Shown: positions 1-11,680, counted from the stretch's first letter. The stretch: 64,000 nt of DNA from Propionivibrio sp. (GCF_029255185.1 NZ_JAPUVO010000120.1:1-64000); one strand, 5' to 3'. The notes: generated from the sequence alone by a model not told the origin. A program made the numbers and translations.

Positions 1-140
1 TCGCCTCGTCCTCAATCTTTTCCGCCTCGACACCTCCAAGAAAAAAGGGGGTGTCTATACTCGTCGCATTCTCGCCGCTTCTTCCGATGCTTATCGCGCC
101 AGTCTCCTCGGGTTAAAGGGAATTTGATGCAATTGCCCTG
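1..140 (+). mobile_element. 3' end of an insertion sequence (ISAs1-like) inserted in hsdR
   Basis: The plus strand from position 2 encodes the last 41 codons of a transposase, ending in TGA at 125-127, with the Lys/Arg-rich pattern RLVLNLFRLDTSKKKGG that closes many ISAs1-type DDE transposases. Thirteen bases later the DNA passes into hsdR at about position 140. The element's edge read inwards begins CAGGGCAATTGC, and a CAGGG tip is what I recall for ISAs1-family ends. The family call is by pattern only. The rest of the element and its other terminus lie to the left of the window. Confidence 0.6.
2..127 (+). CDS. Transposase, C-terminal fragment (window edge)
   Basis: Only the C-terminal 41 residues of a transposase are visible, reading in from the left edge and ending at a TGA. 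The fragment has the basic, leucine-rich tail seen at the end of ISAs1/H-repeat transposases (KGGVYTRRILAASSDAYRA). No catalytic residue is inside the window, so the family assignment is tentative. It is transcribed toward the interrupted hsdR, which is on the opposite strand. Confidence 0.55.
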   Translation, partial: RLVLNLFRLDTSKKKGGVYTRRILAASSDAYRASLLGLKGI

Positions 141-1508
141 GATGGACTGCTGGAAGTCGTAGATCGAGACGTAGTCGCCGAAGACTTCCCTGGTGCGTTC
201 CTCACCGGCAATCAGCGGCGTGCCGGTAAAGGCCAGGAACATCGCTTTGGGCAGCGCGGCGCGCATGTTCAGCGCCAGCGTGTCGTACTGGCTGCGGTGC
301 GCCTCGTCGGTCAGCACGATCACGTCGGAACGATCGCAGAGCAGCTCCGGCGTCTGGAACTTATGCACCAGCGAGAAGACGTAGCGGTGGTTGCCGCGTA
401 GCAGTTCGCGTAAATGAGCGCTGCTGGCGGCATGGCATTCGTCGCCCTCGGCCTCGCTGACTGCGCCGGTGGTCTTGAAGGTCTTGGCGATCTGTTCGTC
501 CAGTTCCACGCGGTCGGTGACCACCACGAAAGTCCAGTTTCCGGCGAGTTTGCGCAATATCTTCTGCGCGAAGAAGACCATCGAGAAGCTCTTGCCGCTG
601 CCCTGCGTCTGCCAGAACACACCGCCGCGCCCATGACCCAGCTTGCGCGCTTCGAGCATTGAGGCGATGGCGTTATTGACGCCGAGGAACTGATGGTTCT
701 GGCTGATGATCTTGACCAGCCCGGCCTTGTGCTCAGAAAACAGCGTGAAGTTCTCGACCAGATCGAGCAGGCGGGTGGGGTCGCAGGTACCGCGCAGCAT
801 GACTTCCAGCGACACGCGGCGCGCCTCGTCCTCGCGCTCGACGCGCTTCCACTCGACCCAGCGCCCCCAGTCGGCGGTCAATGAACCGACGCGGCTGTCG
901 GTGCCGTTGCTGGCAATCAGCAGCGCATTGCTCCAGAAAAGCGCCGGAATCTGCTGCCTGTAGTGGGTGAGATTTTCGTCGAAGGCGGCCCGCGCTGGCA
1001 CGCCGGGCTTCTTCAGCTCGATCACCACCCAGGGTAGGCCATTGACGAAACCGACCAGATCGGGACGGCAGGTGTAGAGCGGGCCTGTCACGGTCAACTG
1101 GCTGACGAGCAGGAAATCGTTGTTGGCCGGCGCTTCCCAATCGACCACACGCAGGCGTTCGGTCTTCTGGCCGCCGTGCTCGCGGTCGGGAACCGACACC
1201 GTGATGCCTTCCTTGAGCAGCCGATAAACCTCGCGGTTGGCCGCTTCCAGACTCATCGCCGAACGGTCGCGGGTCAGCTCGTCGACGGCGTTGGCGATCG
1301 CCTCCGGTGGCAGGGTCGGGTTGAATTTGCCCAGCGCGGCGCGCAGGCGTTCGACCAGCACTACCTCGCCCTTGGTTTCGCGCCCCAGCAATCCACCCGC
1401 ACCGAAGGTTTCGTCCAGCGCCGATACCGTCTGCCAGCTGAGCGTGGTGAACAGCCCGATGGCGGGCTGCTCGACGAGCTGGTCTTCGGAGTAGGCGTGC
1501 GGGCTCAT
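141..1508 (-). pseudogene. hsdR: Type I restriction enzyme R subunit, truncated by an IS
   Basis: This is the N-terminal half of HsdR, the ATP-dependent translocase and nuclease subunit of a type I restriction enzyme. The nuclease signature RPDLVGF...VVIELKK is present (residues about 145-170), followed by the helicase Walker A motif QGSGKS, the DEAH box in VLTDEAHRSQYD and the TGTPL motif. At about residue 456 the frame runs into the IS end, so helicase lobe 2 and the C-terminal assembly region of a roughly 1000-residue protein are lost. The start ATG overlaps the fic stop by 4 bp, so the two were translationally coupled. Restriction activity is very unlikely, while the methylase could still work. 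Confidence 0.85.
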
Positions 1509-2857
1509 GTGCTTGATTTCGAGAGGGTGTTCAGTCGCTCACGCAGATCGGCGGGTGCATAAAAGACATACGCGTTGCCTTGCCTGGTCTTTTCCAGCAG
1601 ACCCTGTTCTTCCAGTTCCAGCAAATCCCGCCGCGCCGTCTGGTGCACCACGGCGTGGGATCGCTGATGGGCATCCACCCGATAGGCCTCGCCGGCATTG
1701 CGCAGCGCGTGATTGAGCAGGGCCACCTGGCGATGGTTGAAGCGTCCGCGCAGCTTGGGCGAACTTGCCAGTAACAGTTCGGTTTCCTTCTGTTCGCGCG
1801 ACTTTCTGGCCACGTATTCGTGCAGTGCGGCAATGGCCTGGCGGATCGTCTGCAACTGGTGCAGCAGGAAGTAGGTCGTGTCATTCTTGTCCGTTTCCGT
1901 GTGCAGGTAGGCACGCATGTACTGCGCCGGCGCCTTGCGCAGGATGTGGCTGATCGACGTGTATTCCATCAGCCAATAGCCGCTCCTTGCCATCGACCAG
2001 TAGAAGAGCGCGCGCGCCGTGCGTCCGTTGCCGTCAGCGAACGGGTGGTCGTAGCCGATCATGAAGTGCAGCAGAATCGCGCGCAGCACCGGATGGACGA
2101 AAGGCAGCGATGCCTCGTCGGCGTTGGCGAAATCGCACAGCCGCTGCATGCGCTCCGCCAGTTCGGTGTGGGCAGGCGGCTCATGCAGCAACGTGTTGTC
2201 GCGCACATCCACGACATGCACCTCGTCGTCGCACCGATAGCGGCCGGCATCCTCCGGATTCTCCAGTGTGTGTTGCGTGAGGATCAGGTGCAGTTCCAGA
2301 ACATGTGCGGGCGTCAGCTTCACGTCACGCAACGAGCGCAGTTGCACCATGGCCAGATGGTTGTTGAAAATCATCCTTTCGCTGAGATCGCGCGGCTTGC
2401 GCCCGCTCCGGAGCATCGCCGCCGCCACCTTGCGCGTCGTGGACGCCCCTTCCAGTTGGCTCGATGTGATGGCCTCCTCGATCAGCGAACTGATCAGATA
2501 GCGCTGTGAATCCGCCTGGAGTGGCGCGCCGGTCGTGGCGCGGATATGCCCGGCCGCGTCACGGTCGATATGGTGCAAGTCGATCGCTACCAGGCTCGGG
2601 GTGGCGAAGACGAAAGGCTTTCCCTGCTTGTCCAGCAAGGGCAGTTGCTGAAACAGGGAGACGCGTGAAAGCGTGACCGCCGCCCACCATTCGGCATGTG
2701 TAAACCCTTCCGGCAGCGGGCGCCGCCGCAACTCGTCCCAATGCAGATACTTTCCGGTCGGCAGCGGATTGGCATGCTGCATCACCGCCTCGATCCGGGC
2801 TGGCAGCAGCTTCGCAAAAGCATTTTCGAGAGAGGGGGCGGGTTCCGGGAGGCGCAT
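1505..2857 (-). CDS. fic: Fic family protein (AMPylase-type) within the hsd locus
   Basis: This 450-residue protein has a complete Fic active-site loop, HPFADGNGRTAR, at residues about 271-282, in which the histidine and the phosphate-binding glycines and arginine are intact. An inhibitory-helix motif of the (S/T)xxxE(G/N) type, SSQLEG, lies at residues 132-137, upstream of the Fic core, as in class II Fic proteins with an N-terminal inhibitory helix. The C-terminal third looks like a winged helix (RRDLLELEEQGLLEKTRQGNAY). Fic enzymes transfer AMP or other nucleotides to hydroxyl side chains; the target here is unknown. The gene sits between hsdS and hsdR, overlaps hsdR by ATGA and starts just downstream of a repeat-rich segment. 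Confidence 0.88.
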   Translation of the reverse strand: MRLPEPAPSLENAFAKLLPARIEAVMQHANPLPTGKYLHWDELRRRPLPEGFTHAEWWAAVTLSRVSLFQQLPLLDKQGKPFVFATPSLVAIDLHHIDRDAAGHIRATTGAPLQADSQRYLISSLIEEAITSSQLEGASTTRKVAAAMLRSGRKPRDLSERMIFNNHLAMVQLRSLRDVKLTPAHVLELHLILTQHTLENPEDAGRYRCDDEVHVVDVRDNTLLHEPPAHTELAERMQRLCDFANADEASLPFVHPVLRAILLHFMIGYDHPFADGNGRTARALFYWSMARSGYWLMEYTSISHILRKAPAQYMRAYLHTETDKNDTTYFLLHQLQTIRQAIAALHEYVARKSREQKETELLLASSPKLRGRFNHRQVALLNHALRNAGEAYRVDAHQRSHAVVHQTARRDLLELEEQGLLEKTRQGNAYVFYAPADLRERLNTLSKSST

Positions 2858-2953
2858 TGTCTACTAAACCATAAACTCATTAGCAGAGATTAGTATAGCC
2901 ACTGAGATCACGCAAAGTCTACTAAACCAATAGCGAATTAGCAGCTATTGGTA
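2858..2953. promoter_or_regulatory. Two related direct repeats with inverted symmetry upstream of fic
   Basis: The block GTCTACTAAACCA occurs twice, starting near 2860 and near 2916, each time followed about 15 bases later by an ATTAGCAG core. The second unit carries a clear inverted repeat, CCAATAGC...GCTATTGG, and its outer ends are GTCTAC and GTAGAC. The first has TACTAA...TTAGTA. The pair fills the short gap directly upstream of the fic start, so it may be the operator and promoter of fic-hsdR, perhaps bound by the winged helix of Fic itself. That role is inferred. Confidence 0.5.
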
Positions 2954-2960
2954 GACAGTT

Positions 2961-3086
2961 CTAACCTGGCCGCGTCCCCGTCCGGGAGTTTTTCAGCGCC
3001 GACACCGTCTGCCAGCCGAGTTCGCCAAACAGCCCAATGGCGGACTGCTCGACGAACTGGTCTTCGGAGTAGGCGTGGGCGCTCAT
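2961..3086 (-). pseudogene. Remnant of a second hsdR 5' end
   Basis: Starting 3 bp after the hsdS stop, a 41-codon minus-strand frame reads MSAHAYSEDQFVEQSAIGLF, nearly the same as the start of the hsdR at 1508 (MSPHAYSEDQLVEQPAIGLF). Similarity ends near residue 32, after which the frame reaches TAG. It is therefore the original hsdR start that would follow hsdS in a normal operon, now cut off and followed by the fic-hsdR block. The two copies differ at many bases, so this is not a recent tandem duplication. Confidence 0.8.
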
Positions 3087-3089
3087 GGC

Positions 3090-5890
<2,801 letters not shown>

Positions 5891-5948
5891 GGTCAGTGGG
5901 CTTCAATGAGTTCAAGGCTGTTGTCATGGGCCCGCGGTGTGGAGACGA

Positions 5949-7217
5949 TCACAGCCCGAACTGCGCGAATTTCTGGCCGGTCGCTGCCAGTACGCCGAGC
6001 CAGGCCGGACTGTTGAGGTCGAGCTGCTTCTTGTGCTGATTGAGCAGTTCGGTCGGTACATGGGTGAAGGTGTCGTGCTGAAAGCCAATGAGCAGACCGG
6101 TCTTGCCCGCCATTGCGGCATGCACGGCGTTGCGCGCGAAGAAATCGCAGAGTATCGCGTCCTCGGCGCCGGCCGGAACACTTCGAATGAGGTAGCTCGG
6201 GTCGAAGTAGCGTAGGACGAAGGGGACTTTCTCGGCCTTGAAGTAGGCATCGATGCGCTCGCGCAGGAAAACACCAATGTCCTTTGTTTTTAGGTTGCCC
6301 GAGGCGTCGTACTGTTCGCCGCCAGCGTTGAACAGATGCTGGCCGGCGCCTTCGGCGACGAGGATGACGGCGTGCGCACGCTTTTGCACGCGCTGCTTGA
6401 GTGCGGCCAGGAAACCATCCTTGCCGTCGAGCGCGAAGGGCACTTCCGGCACCAGCGTGAAGTTTACATCCTGGCTGGCGATCGTCGCGCCGGCCGCGAT
6501 GAAGCCGGCATTGCGCCCCATGATCTTGACCAGCGAGATGCCGTTGTGCACGCTGTGCGCCTCGGTATGCGCGCAGTTGATCGCCTTGGCCGCCTCCTCG
6601 ACGGCGGTGACATAGCCAAAGCTGCGCGAGACGAAGGCGACGTCGTTATCTATGGTTTTCGGGATGCCGACCACGGCCAGCGCATAAGCTCGCGCTTTGG
6701 CTTCCTGAAAAATCGCTTCGCCGCCGCGTTGGGTGCCGTCACCACCGATCACGAAGAGCATGTTGATCTTGCGTCGAATCAGGTTGTCGACGGCCACGCC
6801 AGCGTCGACCGGTCCGCGCGAGGTATTTAGCTTGGTGCCGCCTTCTTTGTGAATATCCTCGACGAATTCCGGGGTCAGCGGAATCGGTTCGGAGCCGCGC
6901 CAGGGGTCAAGCCCCTGATAGCCATTGAGGAAACCGAAGATTTCACGCACCCCGTAGCCGTGATGCAGTTCGAGGACCAGCGAACGGATGACGTTATTGA
7001 GCCCGGGGCACAGGCCGCCGCACGTCACAATGCCGGCGCGCGTTTCCTGCGGATCGAAGAACAGATGCTGGCGCGGGCCGGCGAGTTCAAACAGGAGCTC
7101 CTCCTTGGCCGGCACATCGGGGTCGACGATGACGTTGAACAGCACGCGCGCCTTGTCGTTGACGTGGTACAGAAGTGGCGAAGTAAAGCGGGCTTCGCCA
7201 AGAACGGTGATATCCAT
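5949..7217 (-). CDS. pfk: 6-phosphofructokinase, TP0108-type
   Basis: Phosphofructokinase of about 422 residues that phosphorylates fructose 6-phosphate in glycolysis. Visible motifs are CGGLCPGLNNVIR, the nucleotide site GGDGTQRGG, PKTIDNDV, and the substrate loop MGRNAGF. The GGDGT form (glycine where PPi enzymes carry aspartate), together with PKTIDND, matches the subgroup containing trypanosome-type ATP-dependent PFKs, so ATP use is more likely than PPi. Start chosen at 7217 (MDITVLGEARF); the longer frame upstream would overlap the divergent gene at 7324. A second, clearly PPi-type PFK lies at 9862-11568. Confidence 0.85.
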   Translation of the reverse strand: MDITVLGEARFTSPLLYHVNDKARVLFNVIVDPDVPAKEELLFELAGPRQHLFFDPQETRAGIVTCGGLCPGLNNVIRSLVLELHHGYGVREIFGFLNGYQGLDPWRGSEPIPLTPEFVEDIHKEGGTKLNTSRGPVDAGVAVDNLIRRKINMLFVIGGDGTQRGGEAIFQEAKARAYALAVVGIPKTIDNDVAFVSRSFGYVTAVEEAAKAINCAHTEAHSVHNGISLVKIMGRNAGFIAAGATIASQDVNFTLVPEVPFALDGKDGFLAALKQRVQKRAHAVILVAEGAGQHLFNAGGEQYDASGNLKTKDIGVFLRERIDAYFKAEKVPFVLRYFDPSYLIRSVPAGAEDAILCDFFARNAVHAAMAGKTGLLIGFQHDTFTHVPTELLNQHKKQLDLNSPAWLGVLAATGQKFAQFGL

Positions 7218-7323
7218 AATGGGTTTATCCAGAAGGAATGGAATTTTTTGACCAGCCCGAAGTATCCCCGCCACAGACAGACCGGTCAAATACGGTGATG
7301 CAGGTACGGTAAAATCACGCCTC

Positions 7324-7728
7324 ATGAAAACGACGAAACGAATTGCCCTGACACTGGCGCTTGCCGCTCTCAGCGGACCGGTGCTGGCCGAATGGTTCGA
7401 AATCCAGAAGTTTGACGACGGCATGCGGGTATTTGTTGACCGGGCGAGTGCTCGCCGCAGCGGCGATACGGCACGCGTCACGCACCTCGTGCGCTGGGGC
7501 GAGCCGCAACTCGAACCCGGTAGCCCGCCCTATCTGTCGACGGTCGTACAGACGGCATACGATTGCATCGCCAAGCGGGAAAAGTATCTGGCCTCGACGT
7601 CCTACACCGGAGCCATGGGTGACGGAGCCATAGTGATCGCGGATGAGGACGAGGTGGATGGGTGGTACTCGATTTCGGAGTCGTCGATGGAAGACAAGCT
7701 CTGGAAAATTGCCTGCGCCGCCAGATAA
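7324..7728 (+). CDS. Exported protein with a surface-adhesin E-like domain
   Basis: Small exported protein of 134 residues. A signal peptide ends near residue 22 (LALAALSGPVLA). The mature part fits the surface-adhesin protein E-like pattern: an FVDRAS segment, a middle cysteine in TAYDCIAKREKYL, then GAMGDGAIV and a C-terminal LWKIACAAR, which gives a likely disulphide between the two cysteines. Its function in non-pathogens is unknown. It is divergent from pfk and shares that intergenic region. The same domain appears fused to a carbonic anhydrase at 33209-34417. Confidence 0.65.
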   Translation: MKTTKRIALTLALAALSGPVLAEWFEIQKFDDGMRVFVDRASARRSGDTARVTHLVRWGEPQLEPGSPPYLSTVVQTAYDCIAKREKYLASTSYTGAMGDGAIVIADEDEVDGWYSISESSMEDKLWKIACAAR

Positions 7729-7740
7729 GGGCTTGCTACC

Positions 7741-9213
7741 TTAACGTCCGGGGAAGCGGCAATCAAACTGCTTGGCCTCACCCTTGAGGCGGCAGCGGGT
7801 GAGCACTACGCCATCGGCATCGAGCACCGTGCCTGACCAGTCACCCTCGTCACGTTCGAGTAAAAGAAATCCGTAGCGATTCAGGACGATGCCGCTTGCG
7901 GCGGCCAGACCTTCGTAAAGACGACCATCAGGCGCCGAGCGTTCTCTGCTACCGGCGCCGTCTTTGCCCTCGTAGAGCGGTGATTTCGGGTCGAGCGATT
8001 CTAGTTGCGTGCCGCTTGCGCCAACGATCAGCTGTGCCGGCCTCCCCTCCGGATAGCGCTCGGGGTCAGCGTCGGCACGAAAAGCCAGGGTTCCAAACGC
8101 ATGCTGGTGACCGGATAAAACGAGTTGAAGAGTGGACGGTGGCTGATGCAGTGCCGCCTGGAAGGCATTTTCTGGCAATTCCGGCGGCAACAGGTCGTAC
8201 CACAGGGGGCGATGCGCGAGCAGCCACTGGCGCTGCCCGGCCGGTGCCGCGCGCAGGGCCGCCAGGGTCTGGCGAAATAGATCAAGCTCGGCGGGCAGCG
8301 CACTCGCCGGACGGTAATCCTCATGGCCAGCATTGTCGGCGACCACCAGTCCGAGTTCGCTATCGATGTTGATGCGATAGGCATCGGCGGTGAAGTTGCT
8401 GGACAGCAGCGAGCGGCTTGGCGTCCGGTAGCGCTGATCGGTGCATGCCACATAAGCGGCCGGTGCGAGGAAGCGCATCCAGCCCTCGCCACTGCGGTCA
8501 CAGTTCTCATGGTTGCCACGGACAAACACCCACGGCGCCTGACCAAGCAGCGATCCAGCGGGCGCGAAGAAATCGGCCTGCCAGCCCGCCCAGCCATAGC
8601 CGATGATGGTTCCGCTCTGCCTGAAGCGATCGCAACGCAGGGGGTCGTCGCAGTATTCTCGGTAATGGTAGTCACCAAGGTGAATGATCAGATCCGGATT
8701 CGTTCTCGCCGCTGCGGCGGCAATGCGCGCCCACGGCCAGGCTTGCGGGTCGCTGCAATCCTGAACGGGATCACCAGCGCCGCTCGCCGGCACCTTGATT
8801 CGACAGCCGGTGTCGCCGACCACGACGATCCGGCGTGTCTGCCCGGGATGCTGGCCAAGCGCCACCCTCCGCCCAGCGAGATGGACCTGCCCGGTATCGG
8901 CCGGCAGCCCAAGTTCACAGGAGGCGACGGCGAACGGCGGATTGAAGGCCGGGTTGGCGGCAAACACCGTTGCCGATGTCGACGCGGCAGCACGCAGCGT
9001 CATGCGTTGCGCCACGCCGTCGACATCGGCTGAAGGGCAGTTTGTGCCAGCCGGGACCACCGCACGCAAGGACAACACGCCATCGGGTCCGAACTGTGTC
9101 CAGGAATGCAGTACGTCCTGACCACGCATGTACGAGCTTCCCGGCGCTGTGGCACAGCCGGCCAGCAGCAGCGCCAGCAATGCTGCTGGCATTCTCGTCC
9201 GGGACCATGACAT
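7741..9213 (-). CDS. Metallophosphoesterase lipoprotein
   Basis: A 490-residue calcineurin-like phosphoesterase with a lipoprotein signal peptide (LLALLLAGCATAPG, lipobox LAGC at residue 19), so it is probably anchored in the envelope and faces the periplasm. The metal ligands appear in order: GDTGCR, HLGDYHYRE, RGNHENCD, a later H in AHRPLWYD, and SGHQHAFG. The N-terminal 120 residues form a separate domain. The natural substrate (phosphomonoester, diester or nucleotide) cannot be told from sequence. It is convergent with the small gene ending at 7728 and directly follows the DUF4337 gene on the same strand, 13 bp away. Confidence 0.82.
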   Translation of the reverse strand: MSWSRTRMPAALLALLLAGCATAPGSSYMRGQDVLHSWTQFGPDGVLSLRAVVPAGTNCPSADVDGVAQRMTLRAAASTSATVFAANPAFNPPFAVASCELGLPADTGQVHLAGRRVALGQHPGQTRRIVVVGDTGCRIKVPASGAGDPVQDCSDPQAWPWARIAAAAARTNPDLIIHLGDYHYREYCDDPLRCDRFRQSGTIIGYGWAGWQADFFAPAGSLLGQAPWVFVRGNHENCDRSGEGWMRFLAPAAYVACTDQRYRTPSRSLLSSNFTADAYRINIDSELGLVVADNAGHEDYRPASALPAELDLFRQTLAALRAAPAGQRQWLLAHRPLWYDLLPPELPENAFQAALHQPPSTLQLVLSGHQHAFGTLAFRADADPERYPEGRPAQLIVGASGTQLESLDPKSPLYEGKDGAGSRERSAPDGRLYEGLAAASGIVLNRYGFLLLERDEGDWSGTVLDADGVVLTRCRLKGEAKQFDCRFPGR

Positions 9214-9226
9214 TTTTCTGCCGCCT

Positions 9227-9802
9227 TTATAAATGAAGGTAGCCCATTGCCCCGAACAGCAGGCCGATACCGGTGGCGCCGAAAACCCCGACCAGCAGCC
9301 AGCGCTTGCGCGTCAGCAGGGTGATGGCGGAAAGCGCGATGGCGATCTGCAGCAAGGTGGTGGCCAGCGCCCAGCGTTCGTGAACGTGCATTTCGGCTTC
9401 ACTCTTCTTGTCGGCGTCCTTGGCCAGGGCTTCGAGCCTGTCGGCATCGGCCTTGATCTCCTCCTTTTCACCCTTGTAGCGGACGACTTCTTGCCGGTAT
9501 TTTTCCTGCGCCTCGCCGGTGGTTAGGACGATCGAAAGCTCGGCCAGGTTCTGCTTGTTGCTCTTGGCCTGATAGTAATTCCACTGGTTTGACGCTGACG
9601 TTTTCTGGATTGCCGCCTCGTTCTTGAAAAGTAGGGCCGCATTCTGCGAGTGGCCACCCAGGTAGCCGAAGATGGCGCCGATCGTCGATAGAATCGCCGT
9701 CAACACCGCAAGCCGCGAGGTAAAGCTGTCGCCGCCATGCTGTGCACGGTGCTCGACTTCGTGATCGTGGGGGCCATGGACATGAAAACCGTGTTCGGAC
9801 AT
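9227..9802 (-). CDS. DUF4337 membrane protein
   Basis: A 191-residue protein with a His-rich N-terminus (HGFHVHGPHDHEVEH), one membrane segment near residues 30-50, a long charged helical section (residues 65-130, NKQNLAELSIVLTTGEAQEKY) and two C-terminal membrane segments ending in GIGLLFGAMGYLHL. This layout matches the DUF4337 family, whose role is unknown. The helical section probably projects into the cytoplasm or periplasm as a coiled coil. It lies between pfp and the phosphoesterase on the minus strand. Confidence 0.7.
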   Translation of the reverse strand: MSEHGFHVHGPHDHEVEHRAQHGGDSFTSRLAVLTAILSTIGAIFGYLGGHSQNAALLFKNEAAIQKTSASNQWNYYQAKSNKQNLAELSIVLTTGEAQEKYRQEVVRYKGEKEEIKADADRLEALAKDADKKSEAEMHVHERWALATTLLQIAIALSAITLLTRKRWLLVGVFGATGIGLLFGAMGYLHL

Positions 9803-9861
9803 TTGTTAGATTCCTTTACTGAAAAGAATGGTGTTCTGCTAAAGCTGAAGAATCCTCAGGA

Positions 9862-11568
9862 TCAGCCGATTTTGAAGGCCAGCGATTCGGCGCCCGAGTT
9901 TAGCGCGACGCTGATCGGTTGCTGGTAGGCAGCCGGGCCCCACAACTGACGCGGGCCGGGTGAGGTAAAGAGGTCGTCGGCCGCCCATTCAGCGCGGCGC
10001 GCCGAAAAGTACCGCATGGCTGCGGAATCCATCTTGACCAGTGCCTTTTCGATGACAAACTCGTCCTGACCATGACGGCGCTCGATGTTGAGCAGGCCGG
10101 TCAACGGGATGGCCTTTGGTGCCCCGCCAGTGGTGAGACCGGTCACCGTGGCCATGTAGCCGGAGCGTCCGTCGAGAATCAGCGAGCCTGCGGTCAGGCC
10201 AAGGTTGTAGGTGTAGGCAGCATCGAACAGGGTCGGGGCACCGCAGCGGCCTTCATATCCGAGGAAGTGGCAATGGGCGGAAAACGGTATCCTGATGTCG
10301 ATTTCTTTGACCCGGGTTCTGACCATGTCGACTAGCAACTGCTCGGTCGGGATCAGTGAAACCTGTAGGTTGCCATGCGAGTCGCGGTCGGCGAGTAACA
10401 TCTTGACGACATAAGCCGGCAGCGAAGCAAACAGGCGGGCGTTGTCGGTAGTCAATTTTTCCTGAATGAAATCGGCCTTGGTATCGAAGGGCTCCTCGGC
10501 AAATTCCGCCGCGTTGTGCGCCAGCGCGTCATTCAGTTCGGCGATCAGGGTGTTCATTTCGGGGATGAATTCGATCAGTCCTTCCGGAACCAGTACCACA
10601 CCGTGCATGATGCCCTTGGCGGAACGGGCAACAACAGCCTGTGCGATCTGGTCAACAATGGCCGCGATCGATTGCCGCTGCTCGGCCACTTCTTCGGAGA
10701 TCAGCGTCACCGCAGCCTTGGTCTGTAGCGCCACCTCGATGGTGACATGCGATGCCGAGCGCCCCATCAGCTTGATGAAGTGCCAGTACTTGAGCGAGGA
10801 GCGGGTATCCTGCAGGATGTTGCCAACCATTTCGCTGTAGATCTTGGTCGCCGTATCGAAGCCGAAGGAAATCGGCAACAGGTCGCCGATTTGCAGGTCG
10901 CCGTCGATGGTCTTCGGTACGCCGATCACCTGCACGCCGGAACCATCCGTCTTGACGTCGGTAAACAGGAATTCGGCGAGCACGGCGGCGTTGGTGTTTG
11001 AATCATCGCCACCAATAACGACGATGGCATCCAGATTATGCTTTCTGCAGGTCGTCTTGACCTGCTGGAACTGCGCCTCGGTCTTGATTTTGGTGCGGTC
11101 GGTGCCGAGGAAATCAAAGCCGCCAGTATTGATGATGGCGCCCACGTCAGCGTCGGTGATCTCGAACAGATTGCCCTGCAACAAACCCTTGGGGCCGGGT
11201 TTGACGCCAAACAGGGTGTTGCCCTGGCCGAGTATGTGTTTGATGCCGCACACCACATTGTGACCACCGGACGCGGGGCCGCCGGAAAACAGCACGGCAA
11301 CGCGCTTGCCTTGCGCCACCTTGGCATTGATGCCGGAGGACTCGAGAACGACGTTGTTCGAGGCGCGCACCGAATGCGGAAAACTCCTGGCGACGCTGTC
11401 GCTATCCTTGGTGCTTAGCACCCGCGCACTGTTCGCAAAGCTGACCGCCTGTGGCTGGCTGGCAGAGCCGAATGCGGCGCAGACCGGGAGCGGTAATTGG
11501 CGTACGGCCGATTCGAAGATCGAATTGTGCGCCTCCATTGTCTGTAATTGTTTTGCCAGAGTGCTCAT
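9862..11568 (-). CDS. pfp: Pyrophosphate-dependent fructose-6-phosphate 1-phosphotransferase
   Basis: Long-type PPi-dependent phosphofructokinase, 568 residues, reversibly interconverting fructose 6-phosphate and fructose 1,6-bisphosphate with PPi. The donor-site signature is GGDDSNTN, with aspartate at the discriminating position, followed by PKTIDGDLQ, both typical of PPi enzymes. GGPASGGHNVV and the substrate motif KLMGRSASHV are also present. The length and ordering match the plant-like and spirochaete-like long PFP clade. The RBS GAGGAAA sits just upstream of the ATG. Because it is reversible, the enzyme can serve glycolysis or gluconeogenesis beside the ATP-type PFK at 5949-7217. Confidence 0.92.
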   Translation of the reverse strand: MSTLAKQLQTMEAHNSIFESAVRQLPLPVCAAFGSASQPQAVSFANSARVLSTKDSDSVARSFPHSVRASNNVVLESSGINAKVAQGKRVAVLFSGGPASGGHNVVCGIKHILGQGNTLFGVKPGPKGLLQGNLFEITDADVGAIINTGGFDFLGTDRTKIKTEAQFQQVKTTCRKHNLDAIVVIGGDDSNTNAAVLAEFLFTDVKTDGSGVQVIGVPKTIDGDLQIGDLLPISFGFDTATKIYSEMVGNILQDTRSSLKYWHFIKLMGRSASHVTIEVALQTKAAVTLISEEVAEQRQSIAAIVDQIAQAVVARSAKGIMHGVVLVPEGLIEFIPEMNTLIAELNDALAHNAAEFAEEPFDTKADFIQEKLTTDNARLFASLPAYVVKMLLADRDSHGNLQVSLIPTEQLLVDMVRTRVKEIDIRIPFSAHCHFLGYEGRCGAPTLFDAAYTYNLGLTAGSLILDGRSGYMATVTGLTTGGAPKAIPLTGLLNIERRHGQDEFVIEKALVKMDSAAMRYFSARRAEWAADDLFTSPGPRQLWGPAAYQQPISVALNSGAESLAFKIG

Positions 11569-11680
11569 GGTTTCCTCGATAAAAAAGTGAAAAACTGCGA
11601 CTCCAAGACTGGCGCTCGCCAGCAGCGAAAATTTCGCGAGATTCTACCCCAATCGCCATGGCCTGACTGGAGCCGGTCAG

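Noticed and set aside
7218..7481. N-terminal extension of the PFK at 5949-7217
   Set aside because: It overlaps a divergent signal-peptide gene in antisense and adds nothing like PFK. Normal length is reached from 7217.
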